Part shown: positions 25,373 to 33,736 of the stretch, piece after piece | Layout: each line of letters begins with the position of its first letter | Numbering within the stretch: the stretch's first letter is position 1 | DNA from: a virus | Strand: one strand, 5' to 3' | Length of the DNA stretch: 64,000 bases | Virus record (IMG/VR): IMGVR_UViG_3300018432_000001 | Span: 62,001-126,000 of that record | Translations under genes and position numbers: made by a program | The notes under the pieces: generated by a model | Seen by the model: the letters and a program-made list of their open reading frames with translations, nothing else | What the model was told of the DNA's origin: nothing | The model's database searches: none

Positions 25373-26212
25373 ATGCCGGTCATCAACGTCGCGCCGACCG
25401 TCGCGGACGGTGAGGGAAACGCGCTGTACCCGTGCGAGCCGTGGCCGATCAACCCTGTGTGCTGCCCAGGGTGGCCTGCCGACCCGGCCGAGTGGGACCC
25501 CGCGCATTATGACGCTCAGTGGCTGGCCACGGTCGAGCTCTGGCGCGCGGTCGCCGGAGTCATCGGGCTGTGCCGGACCACTGAGCTGCCGTGTCTGGAC
25601 CAGTGCGTGGCGCGCCCGCTGGAGGCGTACTGGATGCGTCCCTACCGGGACGTCAACGGCGCCTGGTTCAACTCCAAGTGCGGATGCCGCGATACGTGCT
25701 CGTGCTCGCAGCTGTGCACGGTAACCCTCCAGGGGCCGGTGTACTCGATTGAGTCGGTCACCGTCGACGGCGTCGCCCTGGAGAGCGATGAGTGGAAGCT
25801 GCTCACCAACAACCGGCTCGCCCGCTGCGGCGGATGCTGGCCCGCCTGCCAGGACTACTGCACCGAGGACGGTCTCGTCGTCACCTACCTGCGCGGCATT
25901 CCGCCAGGCCTGGACGCCATCCGCGCCGTCAGCATCCTCGCCTGCCGCCGACTCCAAGAATGCCCACCAAGTGGCGGCGACTGCGGCACACTGCCCTCCG
26001 GCGTCACCAGCATCAACCGTGAAGGGCTGAACATGCAGCTGGACTCGACCATCGGGGCCGGGGAAGACGGCGTCATCCACTTCACCGGCATCGCCCGGGT
26101 TGATCGATGGATCGCTTCGATCAACCCCTACGGCGTCACCTCGAACCCATCCGTGTGGTCGCCCGACGTCGACACCTCGCAGGTCTGGCGCACCGGCACG
26201 GTGACGCCATGA
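25373..26212 (+). CDS. Head-to-tail adaptor, Cys-rich
   Basis: The product has 279 residues. It belongs by pattern to actinophage head-tail adaptors (N-terminal PWPINPVCCPGWP and the middle LEAYWMRPYRDVNGAWFNSKCGC). It has about 18 Cys, many in pairs (CGCRDTCSCSQLC, CGGCWPACQDYC). It joins the portal to the tail. The Cys may form structural disulfides or bind metal. It starts 11 bases after the fibre gene and ends in ATGA with the next gene. Confidence 0.75.
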   Translation: MPVINVAPTVADGEGNALYPCEPWPINPVCCPGWPADPAEWDPAHYDAQWLATVELWRAVAGVIGLCRTTELPCLDQCVARPLEAYWMRPYRDVNGAWFNSKCGCRDTCSCSQLCTVTLQGPVYSIESVTVDGVALESDEWKLLTNNRLARCGGCWPACQDYCTEDGLVVTYLRGIPPGLDAIRAVSILACRRLQECPPSGGDCGTLPSGVTSINREGLNMQLDSTIGAGEDGVIHFTGIARVDRWIASINPYGVTSNPSVWSPDVDTSQVWRTGTVTP

Positions 26213-26433
26213 TCCCGTTGATCGTGAGTCTGGTCTACACCGTTGCCATGCTGTTCACCGCACGCATGCTCTACCGCAACGCCGTCACCAGCGGCTTCGA
26301 CGTCACCACTCCCGCGCGCCTATTCATGGGCGTCGGCTTCGCCCTGATCTATGCGCTGGCATGGCCGCTGCTGCTGCTGGGCATCGGGGCGGTGCGTTTC
26401 ATCGTGCACCGCGCCAAGGGAGACGTCGCGTGA
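26209..26433 (+). CDS. Small membrane protein
   Basis: The product has 74 residues with two membrane segments (about 3-20 and 38-64). It starts at the ATGA overlap with the adaptor gene and ends at the GTGA overlap with the next gene. A membrane protein inside the head-tail connector block is unusual. It could be a holin or superinfection protein carried within the late operon. Function is unassigned. Confidence 0.65.
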   Translation: MIPLIVSLVYTVAMLFTARMLYRNAVTSGFDVTTPARLFMGVGFALIYALAWPLLLLGIGAVRFIVHRAKGDVA

Positions 26434-27095
26434 ACGTCCTGGACTACCTCGAAGACGAGCTGCTGTCGTGCCTGTGCTCGATGCTGCGCACCGAAGGGCG
26501 TCCAGCTTGCGAGTGCCATCACTTCGGCGGTGACGTGCCGCCAGTCGGGGACCGCTGCCAAGCCAACACTGCCGGAGAGAACGGTCAAGTCTGGGTTCGC
26601 CGCATCTCGCAGGCGATCGAGGTCGATCCCGAAGACATCACGTTCGGTGGCCTCCCGTGCGCGAGTTCCTGGCAGGCGCAGATCGAGCTGGGCATCTACC
26701 GGTGCATCACCGCCATCCCCGACGACAACGGGAATGCACCATCACCGGCGGCCTACGACGCCGACCGGGATCTGCTCGTCGCTGATCGGGCGACCCTCGC
26801 GCAGGTGCTGTGCTGCTGGCCACTGGTCGGTGAGGCGCCCACTCCGGTGCCCTTCGACCTGCCTATCTCGGTGATCGCGGCGCAGATCCTGCCACTGGGG
26901 CCCACCGGAGGGTGTGCCGGTTCGATCTTGACGCTCGTTGTCAACGCGCCGCTCATCGTCGAAGAGCCCGTGGCGCAGCTGGTCGCCGGTGTCGATGCCG
27001 ATCCTGCCGACCCGAGTGGTCAGACCGCCGTGGTCACCTGGCGAAACGAACCTGCGGAGGAGGTCTTCATTTCGCGTCCAGCCGGAGGTGGTTAA
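26430..27095 (+). CDS. Head-tail connector or tail completion protein
   Basis: The product has 221 residues. The GTG at 26430 is preceded by AAGGGAG and overlaps the previous stop. The N-terminal LDYLEDELLSCLCSMLRTEG and the later QAQIELGIYRCITAIPDDNG resemble head-tail joining proteins in position and pattern. There are about ten Cys. The last 40 residues, PLIVEEPVAQLVAGVDADPADPSGQTAVVTW, resemble the tail-protein C-terminus at 18090-18180 and may be a shared linker domain. Confidence 0.65.
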   Translation: MNVLDYLEDELLSCLCSMLRTEGRPACECHHFGGDVPPVGDRCQANTAGENGQVWVRRISQAIEVDPEDITFGGLPCASSWQAQIELGIYRCITAIPDDNGNAPSPAAYDADRDLLVADRATLAQVLCCWPLVGEAPTPVPFDLPISVIAAQILPLGPTGGCAGSILTLVVNAPLIVEEPVAQLVAGVDADPADPSGQTAVVTWRNEPAEEVFISRPAGGG

Positions 27096-27577
27096 TGGTC
27101 ATCCGGTTGCGCGTAACGCGCGTCGACATCAACATGGCCGAAGCCAACCGGTTGCTGAACTCTCCGCAGGGCGAAGTGGCGTCGTTGGTGGTGCTGACGT
27201 CGCAGCGGGTGCGGGCGATGTGCGTGCAGCAGACCCCTGTGCAGGACGGCGACATGAAGGCCAGCTACGGGTTCGCGCTGCGTGTGCGGCCCTTCCGGTA
27301 CATCATGGGCCGCGTTATGAACTTCGACGAGGCGGCGCTGTGGGTGCAGATCGGCACCGGGATCTATGGCAAACGGGGACGACCGATCACGCCGAACACG
27401 AAGCGGTTCCTGCGGTTCGAAGGCAAACGAGATGGTGCGCTGCTGTATCGGCGGTCGGTGAAAGGACAACCGGCAAACCCGTTCATGTTGCGTGGCCTGA
27501 TCAGGGGGACGTCGGGGCGCCAGCGGTGGGTGATCACGCCCGGTTCGGGGGTGCGGAACATCGGGTCGGGACCGTGA
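27095..27577 (+). CDS. Tail completion or neck protein
   Basis: The product has 160 residues. It starts at the TAATG overlap with the preceding gene. The basic protein has the helical N-terminus and beta core (TPVQDGDMKASYGFALRVRPF, WVQIGTGIYGKRGRPITP) seen in HK97 gp10-like neck proteins, which join the tail tube to the head. The assignment combines position and pattern. Confidence 0.68.
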   Translation: MVIRLRVTRVDINMAEANRLLNSPQGEVASLVVLTSQRVRAMCVQQTPVQDGDMKASYGFALRVRPFRYIMGRVMNFDEAALWVQIGTGIYGKRGRPITPNTKRFLRFEGKRDGALLYRRSVKGQPANPFMLRGLIRGTSGRQRWVITPGSGVRNIGSGP

Positions 27578-27593
27578 CACACCGGAACCCAAA

Positions 27594-27616
27594 TGTCTGA
27601 TTTAGTCGCATTAGTA
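27594..27616 (+). promoter_or_regulatory. Late control element, copy 7
   Basis: TGTCTGATTTAG at 27594 is followed by ATTAGT at offset 16. It lies in the 55-base gap before the tail assembly genes, with a predicted short leader to the GTG at 27633. Confidence 0.5.
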
Positions 27617-27632
27617 GGGTTAGATCCTTTAT

Positions 27633-28145
27633 GTGACTGATGATCTGTTTACCTCGCGTCCGCTGGCCGATGCCCAGAAGCAGTACGCCAAGACCAGCCC
27701 CGCCGCGCAGCCGCAGAACGGGGCCCAGCCGCAGCGGGCCATCCGGCCGCAGCCCATTCTCGACATCAACCTCGACGATGTTCCCGAGACTTCCTACGCC
27801 GAATTCGTGTTCCAGCTCAAAGGCAACATCTACACCCTCGGCATCGACGACGACACCGTGCTGTTCGACATCGCCGAGATGAGCATGGACGAGGTCAGCC
27901 CCACCGACCTCTTCGAGTACTTCTTCGAACGCACTTTCCGGCGCGCCGTCGACGAGAACGGCGACGAGATCGACGACGGCCTCGGCGTGCTCCTGCGGGC
28001 CACCGCCGCCCGCCCGCGCGACAACTCCCGTCCGGTGCCCAGGCAGCAGCTGCTGCGGATCATGAACACGGCCGTCGAGGACTGGATGGGCGAGCTCACC
28101 GACACGAACATGCGGCCTAAGCGCCGTTCGGGTCGCCGTCGTTGA
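27633..28145 (+). CDS. Tail assembly chaperone
   Basis: The product has 170 residues. It is the first of two small ORFs directly before the tape measure, the invariant position of tail assembly chaperones in siphoviruses. It has a Pro/Gln-rich N-terminus, an alpha/beta core (FVFQLKGNIYTLGIDDDTVLFDIAEM, SPTDLFEYFFERTFRRAVDENG) and a basic C-terminus. The partner ORF lies in the -1 frame and overlaps by four bases. Chaperones coat the tape measure and guide tube assembly. Confidence 0.78.
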   Translation: MTDDLFTSRPLADAQKQYAKTSPAAQPQNGAQPQRAIRPQPILDINLDDVPETSYAEFVFQLKGNIYTLGIDDDTVLFDIAEMSMDEVSPTDLFEYFFERTFRRAVDENGDEIDDGLGVLLRATAARPRDNSRPVPRQQLLRIMNTAVEDWMGELTDTNMRPKRRSGRRR

Positions 28146-28672
28146 TCTCCTCGTTCGCCACCACTGTCCACATGCCTGGGATCTCGCCCGACCGCGTGCT
28201 GCTGCGCATCGACGACGAGGACTTCGAGTTGCCGGTTCCAGGCGCGCAGCGCCTCCTGGACATCGGTGCCTCCTACGGATGGCGCCATCTCATGCCCGAC
28301 GGCCTGGTCACGGTGGACAAGGAGCGCATGTACGAGCGCCTGAAAGACCCCGAGGACTTGATGAGCTGGAAGCGGCTGCACGTGATCGCGCAGCCGCTGG
28401 GGCTCTATCTCTACGGGTTCCCGTTCTTCGTGGCCTCGCGCGCGCTGGGAACGCTGCGGCACTACCTCACGTCGTTTCGCATGTGGTCGGTATGCAACCT
28501 GCGGATCGATCTGGCCACGGCGAGCGCGGCCGACTGGTGCGCGGCGGCGGTGACGTGGCTGGTGCAGACCGGTGACAAGGAGGAGAAGCGGCTGGAGATG
28601 TGGGCGCAGCTGACGACGCCGGGGGTGTTGCCCATGGAAGCGCCGGGGGTGAGCCCCGATTGGATGGCTTAA
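28142..28672 (+). CDS. Second tail assembly ORF (-1 frame)
   Basis: The product has 176 residues if it starts at the TTG of a TTGA overlap. It is in the -1 frame relative to the chaperone, the frame used for programmed fusion in many siphoviruses. The frame is open only back to a stop at 28118-28120, and no classical slippery heptamer lies between that stop and 28143. Separate translation by coupling, or an atypical shift, are both possible. The protein is helical and Trp-rich, as expected for this position. Confidence 0.7.
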   Translation: MISSFATTVHMPGISPDRVLLRIDDEDFELPVPGAQRLLDIGASYGWRHLMPDGLVTVDKERMYERLKDPEDLMSWKRLHVIAQPLGLYLYGFPFFVASRALGTLRHYLTSFRMWSVCNLRIDLATASAADWCAAAVTWLVQTGDKEEKRLEMWAQLTTPGVLPMEAPGVSPDWMA

Positions 28673-28702
28673 CTAACCACAAGACGTACCATAATACCCG
28701 TA

Positions 28703-28724
28703 TGCCCGATTTGTGATCTAATGA
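28703..28724 (+). promoter_or_regulatory. Late control element, copy 8
   Basis: TGCCCGATTTGT at 28703 is followed at offset 16 by TAATGA. It is 16 bases before the GGGGGGG ribosome binding site of the tape measure gene. Confidence 0.55.
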
Positions 28725-28739
28725 GAACTTGGGGGGGTT

Positions 28740-31700
28740 ATGGCAGTAATTGCGACTGCAGAAGTTCGCGTTGTCGCCGACACCTCCCGGTTCCTCTCCA
28801 ACCTGCGGCGCCAACTGCGCGGTGCCTTCAGCCAAATCGGCGCCCAAGCTGCCCAGCAGTTCACCAACGCCTTCAACCAGAACATCGGCAACCAGTTCAC
28901 CGGCGGTCTTCGCCGCGCAGGCCAGCAAGGTGGCGTCTCCTTCACCGACGGATTGCGCACCGCCCTGCGCCGAGGGCTGCGCGGCATCCAGATCCTCGGC
29001 TTCCTCAACCTCGCCATCGTCCAAGGCCTCCAAGGGGCTGCGCAGCTGGTCTCCAGGGGGTTGCGCGTTGCCTTCGTGGAGGGTGGCCGTGGCATCGTCA
29101 CCGCGTTCCAGAACGCCGTGGTCAACCCCCTACGCACCTTGATCGGGAACCTCTTCGGCCGGGCGCTGAACGCCACGCTGTCGCGTCTGGCACCCCTGTT
29201 CGCCGCTGCCGGAGCCGCAGCCCGCAACGCCTTCTTCAGCCAGATGGCCGGAATCGGCGCGGCCATCACGAATTTCATCAACAGCCCCGTCGGCCAGGCA
29301 CTGGGTCGCATCCCGGCGCTGTTCCGCGCCGCAGGCGACCTCGCTCGTGAGGCGTTCTTCCAGCGTATGGCCGGAATCGGCGCGGGCATCATGAACATCA
29401 TCGAAGGGCCGATCGGGCGCGCCGCCACCCGCATCGGGCAGCTCTTCGGCGCGGCCGGTGACCTGGCGCGCGAGTCGTTCTTCCGCAGTATGGCGGGCAT
29501 TGGCGCCGGGATCACGAACTTCATCGAGAGCCCGGTCGGCCGGGCACTGGGCAGGCTTCCCGCGCTGTTCCGCGCCGCAGGCGACCTGGCCCGCGAGGCG
29601 TTCTTCCAGCGCATGGCGGGCATCGGTGCGCTCATCACCAATGTTCTGGAAAGTCCGATCGGACGTGCCCTGGGTCGCCTCCCGGCGCTGTTCCAGGCGT
29701 TCGGCACCCGTGCCAGTGATGCGTTCGGGCGCGGTCTGCTGCGGTTGCGCACAGCGGGTACGACGGCCGTCAACAACATCACGCAGGCGATCAACCGTGC
29801 AGGTCCACGTATTCAGGCAGCGGCCACCCGTGCGTTCGGTCCCGCTGCGCAGAGCGTCCAGCGGGCCTTCAACCTCATCCCCTGGGCACGCATCGGCCAG
29901 GGCATCGGCCAGTTGTTCGGCCGGGGTGTCGGCGATGGAGCTGAGGAGGAGACGCAGCGGCGCGGCCAGAGCATCGGCGCGCGCTTCGGATCGGCCATGA
30001 CCCGAGGCCTCACCGCCGGGCTGCGCGGCCTCAGCACCGCACTTGCGTCCATCTCGCTGCGGCCCTTGCAAGCCTTGGCCGGAATCTTGGGCAACGCCAC
30101 CAGCGAGATGATCTCCATGGCGGCTCAGGCCCTGGTCGTGGTCGGCCTCCTGGAGTCGCTCTCAGGCGCCCTGTTCGCACTCCCCGCCGTGCTCAACGTC
30201 GTAGGCGCCGGTGTCGCCACCGTCGCCATCGCCTTCAACGGCTTCGGCGCCGCTATCGGCGCGGCCTTCGAAGACACCGCCGCCTTCGAAGAGGCGCTTG
30301 AAGGCCTCGCTCCAGCGGCCCAGAGCGTCGCCCGCGAGTTCCAGGCCATCGCCCCCGCGCTCACCGACATGCGCCTGGGCGCGCAGGAGGCACTGTTCTC
30401 CCAGCTCGCAGGCACCATCACTGCCGTTGCCGATAACCTGCTCGGCCCCCTCAGCGAGGGCCTGAACCTCGCTGCCGCGTCTTTCGGGGGGATCGTCGCC
30501 GGGATCGGCGAGTTCCTCGCCCAGAGCGCCACCGCTGGCACCGTTACCGCCACGTTCGCGACGCTTTCCGCCATCTTCGACGCGCTCGCGGTGTCCACAG
30601 TGCCATTCCTGGAGGCGATGCGCCTCCTGGCCGACACCTTCCTGCCTCGAATCGCCGAAGCAGCCGGTCCCCTCGCCGGGCTCGGCGCCCAGTTCCAGGC
30701 CTGGACTGAGCAGGTCGTCGCCTCCGGCGACGCCATGGCCGCCTTCGACTTCGCCATTCAGGTGTTTCAGCAGCTCGCCGGGGTAGTCGGCAGTCTCGCC
30801 GGGATCTTCCAGGCAGTCTTCTCAGCTGCCGAGCTCGCCGGTGTCGACGCGCTGGGCGCCATCGGCGAAGGACTCGAAGTCGTCCGCACCACCTTCGAAT
30901 CGTTCGAGGGGCAAGCGGCCCTGGCAAACGTGTTCGCGGCCATCGGCACCACCGTGCAGGCCCTAGCGCCCGTCTTCGCCACCCTGGTGACCCAGCTCGG
31001 CCTCGTCTTCCCGATCGTCGGGCTGATCGCCGAGGCGCTGGGCCCCAGCTTGTCGGTCGTCCTCGAAGGACTCGGGCAGGCCCTGCTCGCCCTCGGCCCC
31101 GGCGTCGTCGAGGTCTTCGCCGGGATCGCCGCCGCCGCTGAAGCCATTGCCCCCTCCCTCGCCCCCCTTGGCGCGGCCATCGGCGCCGTACTGACAGCGA
31201 TCGCACCGATACTCCCTGTGATCGGCGAGCTGATCGGGATCGTCGTCACCCTCGGTGCGCAGATCCTCTCAGTGTTGGCAAGCGCGATCATGCCGATCGT
31301 GCAGGCGCTCGCAGGCGCCCTAGCTCCAGTTTTGCCCCTTATTGCCGATTTGTTCACCAGGCTGGTCACGGCGCTCGCGCCCGTGATCGAGGCTCTGGGC
31401 GCCGGGCTGGCAAGCGTTATCGCGACCCTGCTGCCGCCGATTCTGCAGCTCGTCGCCGCGCTCGCGGAGGCCTTGATGCCGATCATCGAGGCGCTTTTGC
31501 CCGTTTTGACCCCAATTATTGAGATTTTCTTCCAACTGGTCAATGTGATCGGTTCGTTGCTCGTTCCCATCATTTCCCTGCTTTTGCCCATTATTGAGGC
31601 ACTTAGTCCGGTTTTGCAGCTGGTCGGGCTCGTCCTCGCTCCCCTGCTGGAGCTCTTCTCGGCGATCCTGGAGCCGATCACCACGCTGATCACGCTGATC

Positions 31701-32528
31701 GCGGGCCTGCTCACGCCCGTGATCGAGTTCCTGGCCGAGATCATCGGCGCGATCATCGGTGCCGCGCTGACGCCGCTGACCGCCGCCTTCGGGTTCCTGG
31801 CCGACATCCTCGCTGACCACGTCATTCCGTGGTTCGAGGAGAGCACCGCGATCCTGAAGCTGTTCTGGGAGACCGCGATTGAGCCGCTGATCGAGTGGAT
31901 CGGTCGGCTCAGCAGCGGGGTCACCGAGCGATTCGGCACTATCCGTGACGCAGTGACCACTCTCTGGAATCTGTGGAAAAACCGGTTCGACCTCATGGAG
32001 AGCCTGATCGAGACCGTGGTCGACGTGGTCTCCGACGCGGCAGGCAACATCGGTGACTTCTTCAGTAACATGGGCGACACGATCAGTGACGTCTTTGACA
32101 ACATGCTGGACGGCCTGCGCAGCGCCCGCGACACCATCTCCGGCATCGTCGACTCGATCGTCGGATTCGTCCAGGACGCCATCAACACCGCCCAGAACCT
32201 CGGCGACATCGACCTCAACCCGTTCGCCAACGGCGGCATCGTCAACGGACCCACCGCCGCGCTCATCGGCGAAGCGGGACGCGAGGTCGTCATCCCCCTC
32301 ACCCGGCCCCAGCGCGCCGCCGAACTCGCCCAGCAGTCGGGACTCATCGATCTGCTCGCTGCCCAAGGCGCTCTTGGTGGAGCTTCCATCAGCGGCACAC
32401 CAGCCGGTCCTGTCGTCGGTGAGATGCACGTCCACTCCCAAAACGCCGATCCCGAGCAGGTCGCTCGCAAGGCGCTGCGAATCATCGAGCGCCGCATGGG
32501 CGGCCGGGGATTGGAGCGACTCTCATGA
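28740..32528 (+). CDS. Tape measure protein
   Basis: The product has 1262 residues. It is a long hydrophobic, Ala/Ile/Leu-rich helical protein that sets tail length, which would be about 190 nm at 1.5 angstrom per residue. Residues about 156-319 are four tandem 41-residue units. Residues about 460-1030 contain long apolar helices likely to act on the host membrane. The C-terminal segment NGGIVNGPTAALIGEAGREVVIPL is a tape-measure signature. It ends in ATGA with the next gene. No peptidoglycan hydrolase motif was seen. Confidence 0.95.
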   Translation: MAVIATAEVRVVADTSRFLSNLRRQLRGAFSQIGAQAAQQFTNAFNQNIGNQFTGGLRRAGQQGGVSFTDGLRTALRRGLRGIQILGFLNLAIVQGLQGAAQLVSRGLRVAFVEGGRGIVTAFQNAVVNPLRTLIGNLFGRALNATLSRLAPLFAAAGAAARNAFFSQMAGIGAAITNFINSPVGQALGRIPALFRAAGDLAREAFFQRMAGIGAGIMNIIEGPIGRAATRIGQLFGAAGDLARESFFRSMAGIGAGITNFIESPVGRALGRLPALFRAAGDLAREAFFQRMAGIGALITNVLESPIGRALGRLPALFQAFGTRASDAFGRGLLRLRTAGTTAVNNITQAINRAGPRIQAAATRAFGPAAQSVQRAFNLIPWARIGQGIGQLFGRGVGDGAEEETQRRGQSIGARFGSAMTRGLTAGLRGLSTALASISLRPLQALAGILGNATSEMISMAAQALVVVGLLESLSGALFALPAVLNVVGAGVATVAIAFNGFGAAIGAAFEDTAAFEEALEGLAPAAQSVAREFQAIAPALTDMRLGAQEALFSQLAGTITAVADNLLGPLSEGLNLAAASFGGIVAGIGEFLAQSATAGTVTATFATLSAIFDALAVSTVPFLEAMRLLADTFLPRIAEAAGPLAGLGAQFQAWTEQVVASGDAMAAFDFAIQVFQQLAGVVGSLAGIFQAVFSAAELAGVDALGAIGEGLEVVRTTFESFEGQAALANVFAAIGTTVQALAPVFATLVTQLGLVFPIVGLIAEALGPSLSVVLEGLGQALLALGPGVVEVFAGIAAAAEAIAPSLAPLGAAIGAVLTAIAPILPVIGELIGIVVTLGAQILSVLASAIMPIVQALAGALAPVLPLIADLFTRLVTALAPVIEALGAGLASVIATLLPPILQLVAALAEALMPIIEALLPVLTPIIEIFFQLVNVIGSLLVPIISLLLPIIEALSPVLQLVGLVLAPLLELFSAILEPITTLITLIAGLLTPVIEFLAEIIGAIIGAALTPLTAAFGFLADILADHVIPWFEESTAILKLFWETAIEPLIEWIGRLSSGVTERFGTIRDAVTTLWNLWKNRFDLMESLIETVVDVVSDAAGNIGDFFSNMGDTISDVFDNMLDGLRSARDTISGIVDSIVGFVQDAINTAQNLGDIDLNPFANGGIVNGPTAALIGEAGREVVIPLTRPQRAAELAQQSGLIDLLAAQGALGGASISGTPAGPVVGEMHVHSQNADPEQVARKALRIIERRMGGRGLERLS
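29205..29696 (+). repeat. Four tandem 123-bp units in the tape measure
   Basis: Units start at 29205, 29328, 29451 and 29574. Each encodes 41 residues of the pattern AAGDLAREAFFQRMAGIGA, then I-N-IESPIGRALGRLPALF. Units 2 and 4 are nearly identical at protein level. Gain or loss of a unit would change tail length by about 6 nm. Confidence 0.9.
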
Positions 32529-33736
32529 TAACCGACCGCGCCGGATGGATGAGCTTCGACGGCACCGAGGTCATCAACTCCGCACGTCTGGCCGCCTACC
32601 TCGCGCACAGCCCGTGCGACCCCGGGGCGGTCACCATCTGCGTGCCGTGCCCCGAGCTCGTCGCCGAAGTCTCTGACCCCCCGTTCATCTCCCCCCAGGC
32701 CGATGTCGCCCCCTGGTACGACCTGGCAGTACCGGTGTCGGCCGAATTCCTCGGCATCGGCGGCGTCGACATCGAGGGCCTGTGGATGCATCCTTCCGAG
32801 GTCGTCGACGGCGTCATCGTCCGCGACATGACCATCCGCGTCATCCTCGCCGGACTGTCCGAAGCCGCCGTGTCGTACGGCTTGGCGTGGCTGTCGATGG
32901 CACTCACCGGCTCCTACTGCCCCACAGGCTCGTGCATCGGCGGCCAGATGTGCGTCGCTGTGGCATGCCCGACTGCGACCGCACCCGACCCGGTTCGCAC
33001 GCTCGTGGACGTCTCAGCGCTGGAGCGCCCGCAAGTCCTGTCGATCTGGCGCTCAGGACTGGTGACGTTCTGGGAGGTCGAGTTCGTCATGCGAAGCCGC
33101 AATGTCGGATTGTTCCAGGACGCGGACATCAACCTGGTGTTCAACGCGGCGAGCGCGGAGCGGACCACCGTCAACCTGCTGGACGCCTACGAGAACTGCG
33201 CGATTGTCACGCCGTGCGCGACTGATCCCGAATGCCCGCGCCCGATCATCCCTGAAGTGCCCGAGGCGCCCCTGGACGCCTGCTACCCGGTCGAAGACTT
33301 CGAGGCCTACCACCAGATCGCGTCTGTGGAGGGCACGAGTGTCCCCTCCTGGCTGGAGCTGGTGCCGGTGATCCGCATCCGCGCCGGAGACGCGGACCTG
33401 CGCAACGTGACCATCCGGTTCTACCAGAACCCGCTCGGTCTGGACTGCACCGATCTGATCGCGGTCGATCCGTGTATGGCCTGCACCGACATCACGGTCT
33501 TGTTCGTTCCTTCCGGGGGCGAGACGGTCATCGACGGACGCGTCTCACGCGCCCAAACCGTATGCCTCGGCGGCGATGTCGACGTCCCGGCACTCTACGG
33601 ACCCGGCGGTCGCACGTTCTCCTGGCCGACGTTCTCCTGCGGCTACGGACTCTGCGTCGAAGTACTCGCCGCCGTCGGCGCCGACATCGAAGCGCAAGTC
33701 GACGTCGCCCTCTACACCCGATGGGAAGCCGCCTGA
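32525..33736 (+). CDS. Minor tail (distal tail) protein, Cys-rich
   Basis: The product has 403 residues. It directly follows the tape measure with an ATGA overlap, the place of the distal tail protein. The sequence is beta-rich with about 19 Cys, several in pairs (CVPC, CPTGSC, CMAC, CGYGLC). It probably forms the ring that caps the tail tube and receives the fibres. No enzymatic motif was seen. Confidence 0.72.
   Translation: MITDRAGWMSFDGTEVINSARLAAYLAHSPCDPGAVTICVPCPELVAEVSDPPFISPQADVAPWYDLAVPVSAEFLGIGGVDIEGLWMHPSEVVDGVIVRDMTIRVILAGLSEAAVSYGLAWLSMALTGSYCPTGSCIGGQMCVAVACPTATAPDPVRTLVDVSALERPQVLSIWRSGLVTFWEVEFVMRSRNVGLFQDADINLVFNAASAERTTVNLLDAYENCAIVTPCATDPECPRPIIPEVPEAPLDACYPVEDFEAYHQIASVEGTSVPSWLELVPVIRIRAGDADLRNVTIRFYQNPLGLDCTDLIAVDPCMACTDITVLFVPSGGETVIDGRVSRAQTVCLGGDVDVPALYGPGGRTFSWPTFSCGYGLCVEVLAAVGADIEAQVDVALYTRWEAA

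Noticed and set aside
28118-28145. Classical -1 slippery heptamer for the tail chaperone fusion
   Set aside because: No X-XXY-YYZ heptamer lies between the upstream stop of the second frame and the end of the first ORF.
30767-32791. Long minus-strand ORF (674 codons) opposite the tape measure
   Set aside because: It is Ser/Arg/Pro-rich antisense of a low-complexity gene, with no start signal.
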